A DNA stretch of 40,947 nt, taken from Bacteroidales bacterium (GTDB lineage Bacteria > Bacteroidota > Bacteroidia > Bacteroidales > UBA932). The DNA lies in assembly GCA_017550525.1 (NCBI GenBank), contig JAFZOU010000043.1, positions 1 to 40,947 of the forward strand. The letters are read 5' to 3'. Under the pieces are notes generated by a model, which worked only from the letters and a program-made list of their open reading frames with translations, ran no database searches and was not told the DNA's origin. This document shows positions 8,820 to 19,400 of the stretch, in pieces (position 1 is the first letter of the stretch; each line of letters begins with the position of its first letter). Both the position numbers and the translations under genes were made by a program.

Positions 8820-11800
8820 ATGAAGAAAATGCTTCGCAATTTTCTGTGGGGTGGGGTAGTCCTCTCCTCACTGCTGGTCGCGGGCTGCGCCAAAGAGTAT
8901 GACGACACAGAACTCCGTGGTAAGATCTCGGATCTGGATTCCCGTCTCACTCAGTTGGAACAGGCAGTCAAGACCCTCAACGAGCAGACAGTGCCTAATA
9001 TTCAGACACTTGTCAATGCGCTCGAAGCTAAACTCACCGTTACGGCAGTTGTAACGAACAATGATGGCTCCTATACCATCCTTTTCTCCGACAACACATC
9101 CGTAACTATCGCCAATGGCGAAAAGGGTGATAAGGGTGATCCCGGCGATAAGGGTGATCCCGGTGATAAGGGCGATCCTGGTGATCCCGGTGATCCCGGA
9201 ACTGACGGCGTGACCCCTGAAATCGGCGTAAAGCTTATCGATGGCGTCTATTACTGGACCATCAACGGAAAGCTCATCCCCGATGACGAGAATCCTCTTC
9301 CTGTAACTGGTCAGGACGGTCAGGACGGTCAGAACGGCGCAACTCCTATTTTCCGTCTCAACGAAGATGTCCTTGAGTACTCAATCGACGAGGGCAAAAC
9401 CTGGATTCCCGTTCCCGTAGTAGGTGAGAGTAAGCCTTCAATCACCGTCGAGGAAACTGACGAAGCAGTTATCTTCACTCTCTCTGACGGTACAGTCTTC
9501 CAGCTTGCAAAGGAACTTCCTTTCTGCATCAAGTTCACTAACGCAGACGACATCACCATCATGGCCGGTGAAACCGCATATGTTGGTTATACCCTCCAGG
9601 GCGTAGGTGAGAAGGATGTCACCGAGGTAGGTATCCTTACCGTTACTCCAGGCTTCACCGCAGAGGTAGAGCCTTATGCCGGTCAGAACGATGCCGGTGT
9701 CATCTCCATCACCAATGAGGATGAAGATGACAGCAAGGAACACAGTGTATACGTGTTTGCCGCAAACGGCAAGGGTAAGACAGACATCAAGGGCCTCCAC
9801 TTTGCTTCAACAAGGCTCCAGGCTGTCCTCAGCGTACAGGTAGTTCCCGCAGCCGGTGGAGACTCCTTCCAGCTCAATGTCAAGGCCAACGAGGATTACA
9901 CCGTAGAGGTTTCCCCTGCCGCCCAGAGCTGGATTACCGTAGAACAGCCCACCCGTGCTCTCTACAATGACAAGCTCACCGTTACTGTTGCTCCCAACGA
10001 GACCAACTCATACCGCAGCGGTACCGTAAGCCTCATCTCCAAAGAAAGCTCAGAGGTTCTGGATCAGATAGATGTCCTTCAGGCTCCCGTAGCTACTGAG
10101 GCAACAGACCTTGCATCCGTTTCAGTCCTTCCTGACGGCACCGGCGTTACTGTTTACAACGTAACCGCAATTGCCGCCTCTGGCTCCAAGGCTATCATCA
10201 CAGACGGAACCACGTTCATTTACGCAAACGCCAAGGGCCTGTATAATGGTGTATTTGACCTCAACGGTACCAAGAATACAGATGAAAACGGTCTTGTTTA
10301 CCTCGATGTCAAGTCCTTGAACCTCAAGATGGACGAGGAACCCATTGAGGTGGATCCTCATGCTGCGTTCTACTACTATGCATCAGGCGCAAACGGCTAT
10401 ACCTATTTCTTTACCGTAATCAACGGTAAGGTTGGCAAGAGTAAGGGTCAGTTCTATGTAGAGGATTCTACCGGCGCTGTCCAGCTGCTCCTTCCCGACG
10501 CCCCGGAGGATCTTGGCCTTGAAGCCCTTGAAGGCAAATATGCTGCCGTCAAGGCTTGGGTTATCAATGGAGAAGAAGACAAGGACGAAAACCTCTTCCT
10601 CAATGCAATTGCAACAGATGTGAAGGCTCTCTCATTTGCAGATCCCGGTTGGGCAATCTCTTATGATCAGGAGAATAATGATGCCGTATCCGTGGCTGCG
10701 GGTGCAAGTGACTCTTTCCTGTTCTCCTGCCTCTCAGAACAAGATATCCTGGCCAATTATAAATCAATTGATAACTTCCTCGCAGCGGCTCCTTTTGATA
10801 ACGTAGACAACTTCTACTACACCACCTGGTATTATAACGTACTGTTTGGTTACGACTTCGATTACATCTACAGCGCTCTTGTAAAAACCGGTCCTTATGA
10901 GGATAATATTAAGAATCTCGGTTTTGGCAAGCACTATATAATAGCAGTCGGTGTAGATGAGGATGGAGCCCTTACCGGCGCATTCGCATGCAAGGAGATT
11001 GAAAAGATAAGCCCTTACGGATTCCGTACATATGGGGATTATCTTGGAGAGTATACCTTTACCAACAGCAACGGTGTCAATGAAGTCTGGACATTCTCTG
11101 AGAATGTTGCAGGTGAATCATACCTCGTAAGCGGTATCGCCGGCATCGCTGCCGCAAATCTTGGCGGTGGACAGGTTGCCTCCGCAGAGTTTGATCCCGC
11201 TTCCGGACTTGTGTCCTTCAGCAACCAGGCTCTTGGCGAATGGGACAACAACGGAACGCCCCTTACAGATAAGTTTGTGGCCGTATGGTACAGTGGCAGC
11301 AATTTCTCCAGCAATGAGAACTATATGGACGATCCTCTCATCCTTAGCTTCGGTATGGACCAGGAAGAGAATATTGATATAATCGTCGAGTCCGACTCCT
11401 ATGGACCGCTTGAAGGCTTCGGCTATATTGCAACCACTGCAACCGGCTCACTTGCCGGAAGGTATGGCGCCGTCAAGTTTGACAATGCAAAACTTGTTAA
11501 AGGCGTAGTTGCCCCGGAACCTGATCCGGATCCTGTACCCGTACCTTTCGAAGAAGACTTTGAAGAGGCAATCAAGGGCTGGAAGCTTATTGACGCTGAC
11601 GGAGATGGCTTCAACTGGATGCAGAATATCAATGGCAGCTCCAGCAGTACTCTCAGCACCCATTCCGGTAATGGCGTCCTGTTCAGTCAGTCATACGCTT
11701 CAAGTGCCCTTACACCAGATAACTGGGCATTCACTCCTGAGGTAATCCTTGCAGACAAGAACTATATCAGCTTCTGGGTAGTTGCTCAGGACCTTGACTG

Positions 11801-13271
11801 GAAGGCAGAACACTACGGTGTGTACATCATTGAATCTTCCGAGGGCCTTGAGGATCTTTCTGCTGCTGAACTCCTGTTTGAAGATACTTTCTCCGCAGAC
11901 GATTATGAGCAGATAAAGGTCGCTATCCCTGCATCCTATGCCGGAAAGACTGTTCGCGTTGGCTTCCGCCACTTCAACTGCACGGATATGTTCTATCTGA
12001 ACCTTGACGACGTATCCATCCTTGAGGGTGAGCTTGAGCCGGAACCGGAACCGGAACCCATTCCTTATGATGCTTATATTGGTGACTGGGCCTATGGCAA
12101 TAAAGTAATCTCCATAGCCGAGAATGATCCCGGCGTGAGTTATGCCGTCACCGGTCTTCTGGATCAGGAAGAATTTGAAGTTGTTGCATATTATGAGAAT
12201 AATAAGCTGGTCCTTTATGACCAGGAGGTCGCATCAAGCGCCAGCGCCTCATATGTGCTTCAGGGACTGTATATAAGTAACAACCAATACACTTTTGTAC
12301 CGTTCTATTCTTCTTCCAGTCCCAGAATCCTGTTCAGTGGAGAATACAATGTACAGAGCCAGAAAATCGCAATTACTCCTGGCAGCCCGTCTTCCGGTGT
12401 CAAGTATGCTTATTATTGTTTCATCGAATACGTCGATGGCTCATATAATGATAACTCTGATATAGGCAACATTCCTTCTTCCCTGGAGCCCTACGTGTTT
12501 GTTCCCGACACCAACACTTACGTTTACAAGGAGGATTTTGAGGCCGAAATATCAGGCTGGAAGTTTATTGATGCTGATGAAGATGGCAATAATTGGGCAA
12601 GAGGAAAGCACTCTTCGTATTCGGGAGAATATACGCTCAACAGCGCATCTTATGCTTCCGCGGCTCTTACCCCTGACAACTGGGCTTTCACCCCTGAAAT
12701 CTCATTCACGTCAGAGAACTATCTCAGTTTCTGGGTATCAGCTCAGGATCCTTCTTGGAGCGCAGAGCATTATGCTGTCTACATCACTACAACTGCAGAA
12801 AACAATCTGGAGTCTTGCGTAAAGCTTCATGAGGAAACCATCGCTCAGGCCCAGGCGGCTGAAAGTGTGGCAGTAGATGATGCAGGGAGAGAGTATCGCC
12901 GTTTCATTATCCCCATTCCGTCCAACTTTGAGAACGGGACTGGCTATATAGCCTTCCGTCACTTCAACTGCACGGATATGTTCCAGCTGAACATAGATGA
13001 TGTGGCTGTGATTGAAGGTACTCCTGCTGGCACTTCCTCACTGTCTGTACCTCGTATTGCTGCTATCAGGGCAAATGCTACCCGTGTCGGCAAGCAGATC
13101 AAGGTCCGCAGTGCTTCTATCCCGGTCTTTGCCCGCAAGGCGGCTGTACGTTCCGGTTATGCTCCCAAGGTTATGAAGAAATTCATCCAGGGTTCAGACT
13201 ATGCAGTCCGTCCCGCGGCTCCTGTAACGGCCGATCCTTCACAGATCGTCCTTCAGAAAAAGCAGAAATAG
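8820..13271 (+). CDS. Large surface lipoprotein: DUF4988/collagen-like stalk, BACON and two choice-of-anchor J domains
   Basis: Lipoprotein of 1483 residues. The signal ends at lipobox VAGC, followed by KEYDDTE, which fits the acidic surface-export signal of Bacteroidota lipoproteins. Order: a short coiled coil (residues about 25-65, SDLDSRLTQLEQAVKTL); the DUF4988 / PL29 N-terminal-like region with collagen-like GDKGDPGDKGDP triplets (about 103-127) and GQDGQDGQNG; a BACON-like domain (about 340-420, WITVEQP); a region of OB-fold character; a YLGEY module near 740; a Pro/Glu/Asp linker; choice-of-anchor J domain 1 (about 910-1065); an EPEPEPEP linker; a YIGDW module; anchor-J domain 2 (about 1240-1400); and a strongly basic tail. 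It looks like a glycan- or protein-binding surface adhesin. No catalytic motif is seen. It has its own promoter and terminator, so it is transcribed apart from the SusCD operon but shares domains with it. Confidence 0.85.
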   Translation: MKKMLRNFLWGGVVLSSLLVAGCAKEYDDTELRGKISDLDSRLTQLEQAVKTLNEQTVPNIQTLVNALEAKLTVTAVVTNNDGSYTILFSDNTSVTIANGEKGDKGDPGDKGDPGDKGDPGDPGDPGTDGVTPEIGVKLIDGVYYWTINGKLIPDDENPLPVTGQDGQDGQNGATPIFRLNEDVLEYSIDEGKTWIPVPVVGESKPSITVEETDEAVIFTLSDGTVFQLAKELPFCIKFTNADDITIMAGETAYVGYTLQGVGEKDVTEVGILTVTPGFTAEVEPYAGQNDAGVISITNEDEDDSKEHSVYVFAANGKGKTDIKGLHFASTRLQAVLSVQVVPAAGGDSFQLNVKANEDYTVEVSPAAQSWITVEQPTRALYNDKLTVTVAPNETNSYRSGTVSLISKESSEVLDQIDVLQAPVATEATDLASVSVLPDGTGVTVYNVTAIAASGSKAIITDGTTFIYANAKGLYNGVFDLNGTKNTDENGLVYLDVKSLNLKMDEEPIEVDPHAAFYYYASGANGYTYFFTVINGKVGKSKGQFYVEDSTGAVQLLLPDAPEDLGLEALEGKYAAVKAWVINGEEDKDENLFLNAIATDVKALSFADPGWAISYDQENNDAVSVAAGASDSFLFSCLSEQDILANYKSIDNFLAAAPFDNVDNFYYTTWYYNVLFGYDFDYIYSALVKTGPYEDNIKNLGFGKHYIIAVGVDEDGALTGAFACKEIEKISPYGFRTYGDYLGEYTFTNSNGVNEVWTFSENVAGESYLVSGIAGIAAANLGGGQVASAEFDPASGLVSFSNQALGEWDNNGTPLTDKFVAVWYSGSNFSSNENYMDDPLILSFGMDQEENIDIIVESDSYGPLEGFGYIATTATGSLAGRYGAVKFDNAKLVKGVVAPEPDPDPVPVPFEEDFEEAIKGWKLIDADGDGFNWMQNINGSSSSTLSTHSGNGVLFSQSYASSALTPDNWAFTPEVILADKNYISFWVVAQDLDWKAEHYGVYIIESSEGLEDLSAAELLFEDTFSADDYEQIKVAIPASYAGKTVRVGFRHFNCTDMFYLNLDDVSILEGELEPEPEPEPIPYDAYIGDWAYGNKVISIAENDPGVSYAVTGLLDQEEFEVVAYYENNKLVLYDQEVASSASASYVLQGLYISNNQYTFVPFYSSSSPRILFSGEYNVQSQKIAITPGSPSSGVKYAYYCFIEYVDGSYNDNSDIGNIPSSLEPYVFVPDTNTYVYKEDFEAEISGWKFIDADEDGNNWARGKHSSYSGEYTLNSASYASAALTPDNWAFTPEISFTSENYLSFWVSAQDPSWSAEHYAVYITTTAENNLESCVKLHEETIAQAQAAESVAVDDAGREYRRFIIPIPSNFENGTGYIAFRHFNCTDMFQLNIDDVAVIEGTPAGTSSLSVPRIAAIRANATRVGKQIKVRSASIPVFARKAAVRSGYAPKVMKKFIQGSDYAVRPAAPVTADPSQIVLQKKQK
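9126..9200 (+). repeat. In-frame collagen-like tandem repeat
   Basis: Degenerate 18-nt repeat encoding GDKGDP three times, followed by two GDP triplets. It encodes the Gly-X-Y stalk of the DUF4988 lipoprotein. Near-identical units make slippage and length variation plausible. Confidence 0.85.
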
Positions 13272-13288
13272 TTTCCCGGATATCTTTG

Positions 13289-13325
13289 AAAAAGGGTTGG
13301 CTCCGTCAGGGGTCAACCTTTTTTT
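13289..13325 (+). terminator. Rho-independent terminator after the DUF4988 lipoprotein gene
   Basis: AAAAAGGGTTG at 13289-13299 pairs with CAACCTTTTT (one bulged G), with the right arm running into a seven-T tract. It separates the lipoprotein gene from the downstream operon. Confidence 0.8.
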
Positions 13326-13335
13326 GCGTTATAAA

Positions 13336-13367
13336 TTGTGATTAATAACAAAAAATTATTACATTTG
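13336..13367 (+). promoter_or_regulatory. Promoter of the 13488-28747 SusCD operon
   Basis: TTG at 13336-13338 and TACATTTG at 13360-13367, spaced 21 nt. The predicted leader is about 117 nt and contains a 9-bp hairpin, GAACTTACA (13409-13417) / TGTAAGTTC (13433-13441). I see no other promoter of this type before the operon ends near 28.75 kb. Confidence 0.65.
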
Positions 13368-13487
13368 TACCCCTTGTAAAGTATTTTTACCAGGTTTTAG
13401 AAGGCGTTGAACTTACAGTTTATTAGCGTGATTGTAAGTTCGTTAAGAGATTTTATTATAGTTAGTGTATATAAATTACAATTTGTT

Positions 13488-16439
13488 ATGAAAATTGCAA
13501 GATTTGCGAGTTATGCCCTCGCAGGGCTTTCCGTGCTTTTTGCGCTCTCATGCACAAAAAACAAAGAGGAAGAGAAGCCCGCTTCTGAAGCCAGCAGCGC
13601 AAAATTCAAGGTTGCGCTTAATCTGGTAGAATCCAACCGTGCAGAAGTTATTGTCCGCCATGACGGCAAGGACTCTGATACCTGGTTCGGTTTTATTACT
13701 GACGATATTGAGACTCCCGAAGCAGATCTCATCCAGGCTCAGCTTCCCAATGTGTCCAAGAGCACCCTTCACGTCGGTGCAATCCAGACCGTGGAAGTGA
13801 AGAATCTGGAAGAATACTCCAAGTATCGTTACATCGCCTTCGGCGTAACCGAGGATAAGGAACTATTCGGTACTCCCGGAAGCCTTGTGTTCAGCACAAA
13901 TCCCGATCTTGACGCAAAATTCGCCGTTGAGGTCTCTGCCATCACCAGCAGCAGTGCCAAGGCAAGCGTTACCATGGAGGGTAAATCCTACCTTACTTAC
14001 TATGTGGCCATCTCTGAGGATACTACCTCAAGTGATGCTGAGATTGCTGCAGCTGCCTATTCTGACATCGTAAAGGATGGCGAGCTCCTTGAAGGCGTAA
14101 AGCTCCTTACCGGTGCTTCCAATGAGCTCTCATTCGAAACCCTCAAGGCCGATACCCAGTACAGCGTTGTCGCCTTCGGCGTATTCGTGGATGAGGAAGG
14201 CTCCGCCCTTTACTATGGTACCCCTGCCGTAGCCAAGTTCGCTACCACTCCTGATTATTCCAAAGTTGAATTTACTGCTACCGCAACTTCCATAGGGAAG
14301 AACACAGCTACATTTGATGTCAGCTACAATACGGCAAGTGACCTTACCTGGTATGCATTTGTGTCCGCCGATTTGGAAACAGCAGCGGCCAGCCTCATTG
14401 AAGAAGCCTTCAAGGGAGCAACTGCCGAGGACTTTAAGACCGGTAAGACTTCTTTCACAGCCGAGAACCTCACAGCCACCTCCAAATACCGTCTCATTGT
14501 AACCGGTGTGAAGGATGGTGCTACTTACGGAATCCCCGCAGACGTGAAGTTTGCCACTGCTGATGATGACTATGACGAGATAGTCTTCACCGCAGAACTT
14601 CTGGAAAGCAATATTTCCAGCGCAAAGGTGAAAGTTACCAATTCAGTAGAAAACGAAAACCTGAAGTGGGTGTATGTGGTTTCCTCCGACATGACTTCTG
14701 ATGCCAATTCACTTATGCCTGCTGCAGATGATGTTCAGGAAGCAGACATTAATACTGGAAACGGCGTGGAGATTACACTCTCAGACCTCAGTCCCAAGAC
14801 TGATTATCGTATGATAGTCAGGGGATATCGTGTAGACACCAGCGGAGACAAGTATCTCTATGGTGTAGCGGCCGATCTTTCTTTCAAGACCACCAGCTTC
14901 TATCAGGAGAATCAAGACTGGAATATTACCGTTACTTCGGGAGATACAACTTATGAGGGATATCCTTTTAAGATTACCAATACGGTTTCATCGGCTTCCT
15001 CTGACAAGTACTTCTTCACAGTTTACAAGAAAGACAGTGTCGATCCATTCAACGGTGATCTTGACGGCTTTATTTCTTCAATAATTGAGGCCGAGGTAGA
15101 AAATCTTCAAGCAGAAGCACAAGAGGCCGGAAAGGCTCTGGCCGATATCCTTTACAGCGGTACAGGAAGCACTTATTACAAATTACAGTTTGGAACATAT
15201 TATATGTTTGCCATCGGTCTCTCTGATGCCGGTGAGCCTACAGGAAGTTTTGCTTACACTGTTTACACCAACGAGCCTTCTGAAGAAGATAAGGCGGCCT
15301 ACAACAAATGGCTTGGGAACTGGGTCTCTTCCAATGGTCTCATCACCGTTGAGGCTAAGGAAATGTGCTCCAGCTACACCGTTTCCGGTATTGTTCCGGC
15401 TCTTGGCGGGACTGGTTTTGAGGGAGTAATCGAAACCTCATTCGGAACCAATGGCAATATGCTCTTCAATTCTTATACTATCACCAACTATACAGATTCC
15501 AGTTATGGCTCTGTTGACATAGCTTTCGAAGGCTGCATGCCTCGCAGCGACGGAAATGGTTATGCTCCTATAAGCGGCGGTTATACTATAGCAGAGGCAG
15601 TTCTCTCCGCTGACGGCAAGTCGGCTCAGATTCAGCCCAAAACTATAAACCTGGCAAGCGGTTCGTCTGTTACCCTTTCAGGTATGAACGTATACGGTCA
15701 TATCCTGGAAGGCCAATATGCGGGTTATTATCTCACATATAACGTGGCGGCAAACCCGTTCATGCTGCCTGCTGCTATCAACCGTCCTTCAGATTCTGGC
15801 AGTGATTCTTATAATAAATGGCTTGGCAATTGGGATGTTATTGGAAGAAACGTTGCAAATACAGCCGACTCTACCTTCTTTAGTGTAAATATTGCGAAGA
15901 ATGTGGCAGATATCAGTTACAGTGTTTCTTCCACTTGGGGCCTCTTTGTTGATGAAAAGCCCGCAACGATGAACTTTAATTCAGCCACTGGCGATCTCCA
16001 GATCAGTATTGCTACTCTCCTTGAGGATCAGCAGGTCTTTAGTGACACGGATGAGAAGTTTGATATTAAAATTTGTGGATTCTTCGACTATCAGGGTCAA
16101 ACTTATTATGATGATACGGAAGGTAGCGTTTTGGCTAATGTATCAATGGCTTCTAATGGAAGTACCAGCATGGCAGCCGGAGAATTTATGTCAGGTGTTA
16201 GCTATACCTTTATCAATGCTATGGCAGTCAATGATGACGGAGCTTACCGTCTGTGGTATCCAGCCAATCTGAATATACCTTTCAAGTTCCAGAAGTCTGC
16301 CGGAACAACTTCGGTAAAATCCGTATCCCCCCAATCACGCCGTGTTTTAAGAAAGGGTGTTTCTTTCGGCAGGAAGAGCGTCAGCTTGAATCAGGATTAT
16401 CCTCAGAAGGCTGCATATCTGCCCGTCAAGAGCAAGTAG
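13488..16439 (+). CDS. Repeat lipoprotein with four FnIII-like domains
   Basis: Lipoprotein of 983 residues. The signal MKIARFASYALAGLSVLFALSC is followed by TKNKEEEKP, whose KEEE fits a surface-export signal. Four tandem domains of about 105 residues follow (roughly 33-465). Each ends in a sequence like YSKYRYIAFGV...GTPGSLVFST or SKYRLIVTGV...GIPADVKFAT, the pattern of fibronectin-III-like modules. After a middle domain come two modules that begin YNKWLGNW (near residues 605 and 775). The last 40 residues are basic. No enzyme motif is visible; a binding or scaffold role at the surface is inferred. The ATG at 13488 is chosen over 13407 because it starts the signal peptide. First gene of the SusCD operon, 25 nt before susC. 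Confidence 0.85.
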   Translation: MKIARFASYALAGLSVLFALSCTKNKEEEKPASEASSAKFKVALNLVESNRAEVIVRHDGKDSDTWFGFITDDIETPEADLIQAQLPNVSKSTLHVGAIQTVEVKNLEEYSKYRYIAFGVTEDKELFGTPGSLVFSTNPDLDAKFAVEVSAITSSSAKASVTMEGKSYLTYYVAISEDTTSSDAEIAAAAYSDIVKDGELLEGVKLLTGASNELSFETLKADTQYSVVAFGVFVDEEGSALYYGTPAVAKFATTPDYSKVEFTATATSIGKNTATFDVSYNTASDLTWYAFVSADLETAAASLIEEAFKGATAEDFKTGKTSFTAENLTATSKYRLIVTGVKDGATYGIPADVKFATADDDYDEIVFTAELLESNISSAKVKVTNSVENENLKWVYVVSSDMTSDANSLMPAADDVQEADINTGNGVEITLSDLSPKTDYRMIVRGYRVDTSGDKYLYGVAADLSFKTTSFYQENQDWNITVTSGDTTYEGYPFKITNTVSSASSDKYFFTVYKKDSVDPFNGDLDGFISSIIEAEVENLQAEAQEAGKALADILYSGTGSTYYKLQFGTYYMFAIGLSDAGEPTGSFAYTVYTNEPSEEDKAAYNKWLGNWVSSNGLITVEAKEMCSSYTVSGIVPALGGTGFEGVIETSFGTNGNMLFNSYTITNYTDSSYGSVDIAFEGCMPRSDGNGYAPISGGYTIAEAVLSADGKSAQIQPKTINLASGSSVTLSGMNVYGHILEGQYAGYYLTYNVAANPFMLPAAINRPSDSGSDSYNKWLGNWDVIGRNVANTADSTFFSVNIAKNVADISYSVSSTWGLFVDEKPATMNFNSATGDLQISIATLLEDQQVFSDTDEKFDIKICGFFDYQGQTYYDDTEGSVLANVSMASNGSTSMAAGEFMSGVSYTFINAMAVNDDGAYRLWYPANLNIPFKFQKSAGTTSVKSVSPQSRRVLRKGVSFGRKSVSLNQDYPQKAAYLPVKSK

Positions 16440-16464
16440 TTCTCACAAAATTGATTGAACGCTT

Positions 16465-19400
16465 ATGAAAGGCATTTTCAAAATATTAATCGCAGCGCTT
16501 GCCGTGGTGCTGTCGGTGGAAATCGCCCAGGCTCAGGTGAAAACCGTGAGCGGTGTGGTGGTTTCCGCCGATACCGGTGAGCCCCTCATCGGGGCCGCCG
16601 TCACCATAGACGGTAGCACTACGCGCTACGCTATAACGGATCTGGACGGTAAATTCCAGATTAATAACGTGCCGGCTGGAGCCAAGGAGGTCATAGCCAC
16701 CAACCTTGGTTACAAAGATGCCCGCGTGCCCGTTGCAGCCAACGTCACCATTTCAATGGAGGAGGACGCCAACGTCCTTGACGCTGCAGTTGCAACCGGT
16801 ATGTACACCGTAGACCGCCGCCTGAACACAGGTTCCACCGTCAAGGTGGACGCCTCTGAGTCCAACATCAGCGGTATGGCCGATATCTCACGTTCCCTGG
16901 AAGGACGCGCCGCCGGCGTGTCCGTCCAGAACGTCTCCGGTACCTTCGGTACTGCCCCCAAGATCCGCGTCCGCGGTGCAACCTCCATCTACGGCTCATC
17001 CAAGCCGCTGTGGGTTGTGGACGGCGTTATCATGGAAGATGTTGTGGACGTGAGTGCCGATGACCTCTCCTCCGGTGATGCAAATACCCTTATCTCCAGC
17101 GCCATCGCGGGCCTTAACTCCGACGATATCGAGACCTTCGATATCCTCAAGGACGGTTCCGCTACTTCCATCTATGGCGCGCGCGCTATGGCGGGCGTTA
17201 TTGTGGTTACCACCAAGAAGGGTAAGGCCGGCCAGAGCAACATCACCTATACCGGTGAGTACACCTACAGGCTCAAGCCCACTTACGACACCTTCAACAT
17301 CATGAACTCCCAGGACCAGATGGAAATCTACCAGGAGCTCCAGCAGAAGGGTTACCTCAATTACGCAGAGACCGCAAACCGCAGCAACAGTGGTATCTAC
17401 GGTAAGATGTACCAGCTCATTAGCCAGTACGATGCTACTCAGGGCAGGTTCGGTCTTGCAAATACCGAGGCCGCACGTAACGCCTATCTCCGTGCAGCTG
17501 AGTTCAGGAATACCGACTGGTTTGACATCCTTTTCAATAACACCATTCAGCACAATCACTCCGTGAGCGCTTCAGGTGGTACAGAAAGGGCAAACTACTA
17601 TGCATCCCTTTCCGTGATGCAGGATCCGGGTTGGACCAAGCAGAGCGCCGTCCAGCGTTATACCGGTAACCTCAACGTTACTTACAGGCTCTTTGACAAC
17701 CTGTCCCTGAATCTTATCAGTAATGCATCCTACCGTAGCCAGAGGGCTCCCGGTACCCTTAACGGAGAGACTGACGTGGTGTCCGGTGAGGTAAAGCGTG
17801 ACTTCGATATCAACCCGTACAGCTACGCCCTCAATACTTCCCGTGCACTGGATCCCAATGAGTTCTATACCCGTAATTATTCCAAGTTCAACATTCTCCA
17901 CGAACTTAACAATAACTACATAGACCTCAGCGTAAGCGACATCCGTGTCCAGGGAGAGGTTAAGTACAAACCTATCCCCGGTCTGGAAATCACCGGCCTT
18001 GCAGCTTACAAGCACACAGGGACCACTCAGGAACACTACATCCTGGACGACTCAAACCAGGCTCTCGCATATCGTGAGATGTCTACTGCTTCCATCCGTG
18101 ATGCCAACCCGTTCCTGTATACGGATCCTGAGAATCCCTACGCCCTTCCTATCTCCGTCCTGCCCGTGGGAGGTATCTACGAGCGCACGGACAACGGCCT
18201 CACCGGCTGGGATCTCCGTGGCACTGCAAGCTACAATAACACTTTTGGAAATCATATCGTTAGCCTGTTCGCAGGTACCGAGGTAAACAGCATTGACCGT
18301 CACGGCAACTGGTTCCGTGGCTGGGGTATGCAGTACGACTTCGGTGAGATCGCCAGCTACGACTACAACGTGTTCAAGAAGGGTGCGGAGGATAACTCCC
18401 AGTACTTTACCATGACAAACACCCATGTCCGTAGCGCCGCCTTCTTTGCCAACGGCACTTATTCCTATAAAGGTAAATACACCCTTAACGGAACCATCCG
18501 TTATGAGGGTACCAACAGCCTTGGTAAGGCCCGCACCGCCCGCTGGCTTCCTACATGGAACGTTTCCGGTTCATGGAATGTCCACGAGGAAGACTTCATG
18601 AAGGCTCTCTACCCTTATGTGTCACACATGACGCTTAAGGCTTCATATTCCCTTACAGGTGACCGTCCTGCAGTTACCAACTCCGTGGTGGTCATCATGG
18701 CAGAGAATCCCTGGCGTCCTTTCGCCACGGTCAAGGAGAGCGCCCTCGGAATCTCCGACCTCGCCAACGACGACCTGACTTATGAGAAGAAGCACGAGAT
18801 AAACATAGGCTTTGAGGCCGGCTTCTTTGACAACCGCGTCAACTTTGCCCTGGACTGGTACAAGCGTAACAACTTCGACCTTATCGGCCCTGTCACAACC
18901 CAGGGTATCGGCGGTTTCATCAACAAGTTCGGTAACGTGGCATCCATGACTTCAAACGGTGTGGAGGTATCCCTCACCACTACCAATATCAAAACCCGTG
19001 ATTTCTCATGGTCCACCAACTTCATCTACTCCCACGGAGAGAACAAGGTTACTGAACTTGAGAACCAGGCACGTATGATCGATATGATCTCCGGTAGCGG
19101 CTTTACCATGAAGGGATATCCCGTAAGAAGCCTCTTCTCCCTGGATTTCCAGGGCCTTAACGCGGAAGGTCTTCCTACATTCATCAACGAGAACGGAGAG
19201 CATGTGGTTGGTAATATCAACTTCCAGGAACGTGAGGAGGAGAAGCTCCAGGCAAATCTGGTGTACTCCGGAAGCATGGATCCCACTGACCTTGGTTCCT
19301 TTGGTAATATCTTCACCTGGAAGGGCTTCAAGCTCAACGTGTTCATCACCTATTCATTTGGCAACGTAATCCGTATGGACTCCGTATTCCGCAGTTCCTA

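Noticed and set aside
9126-9200. Possible CRISPR-like array
   Set aside because: The repeats are contiguous, in frame, and encode Gly-X-Y triplets; there are no spacers.
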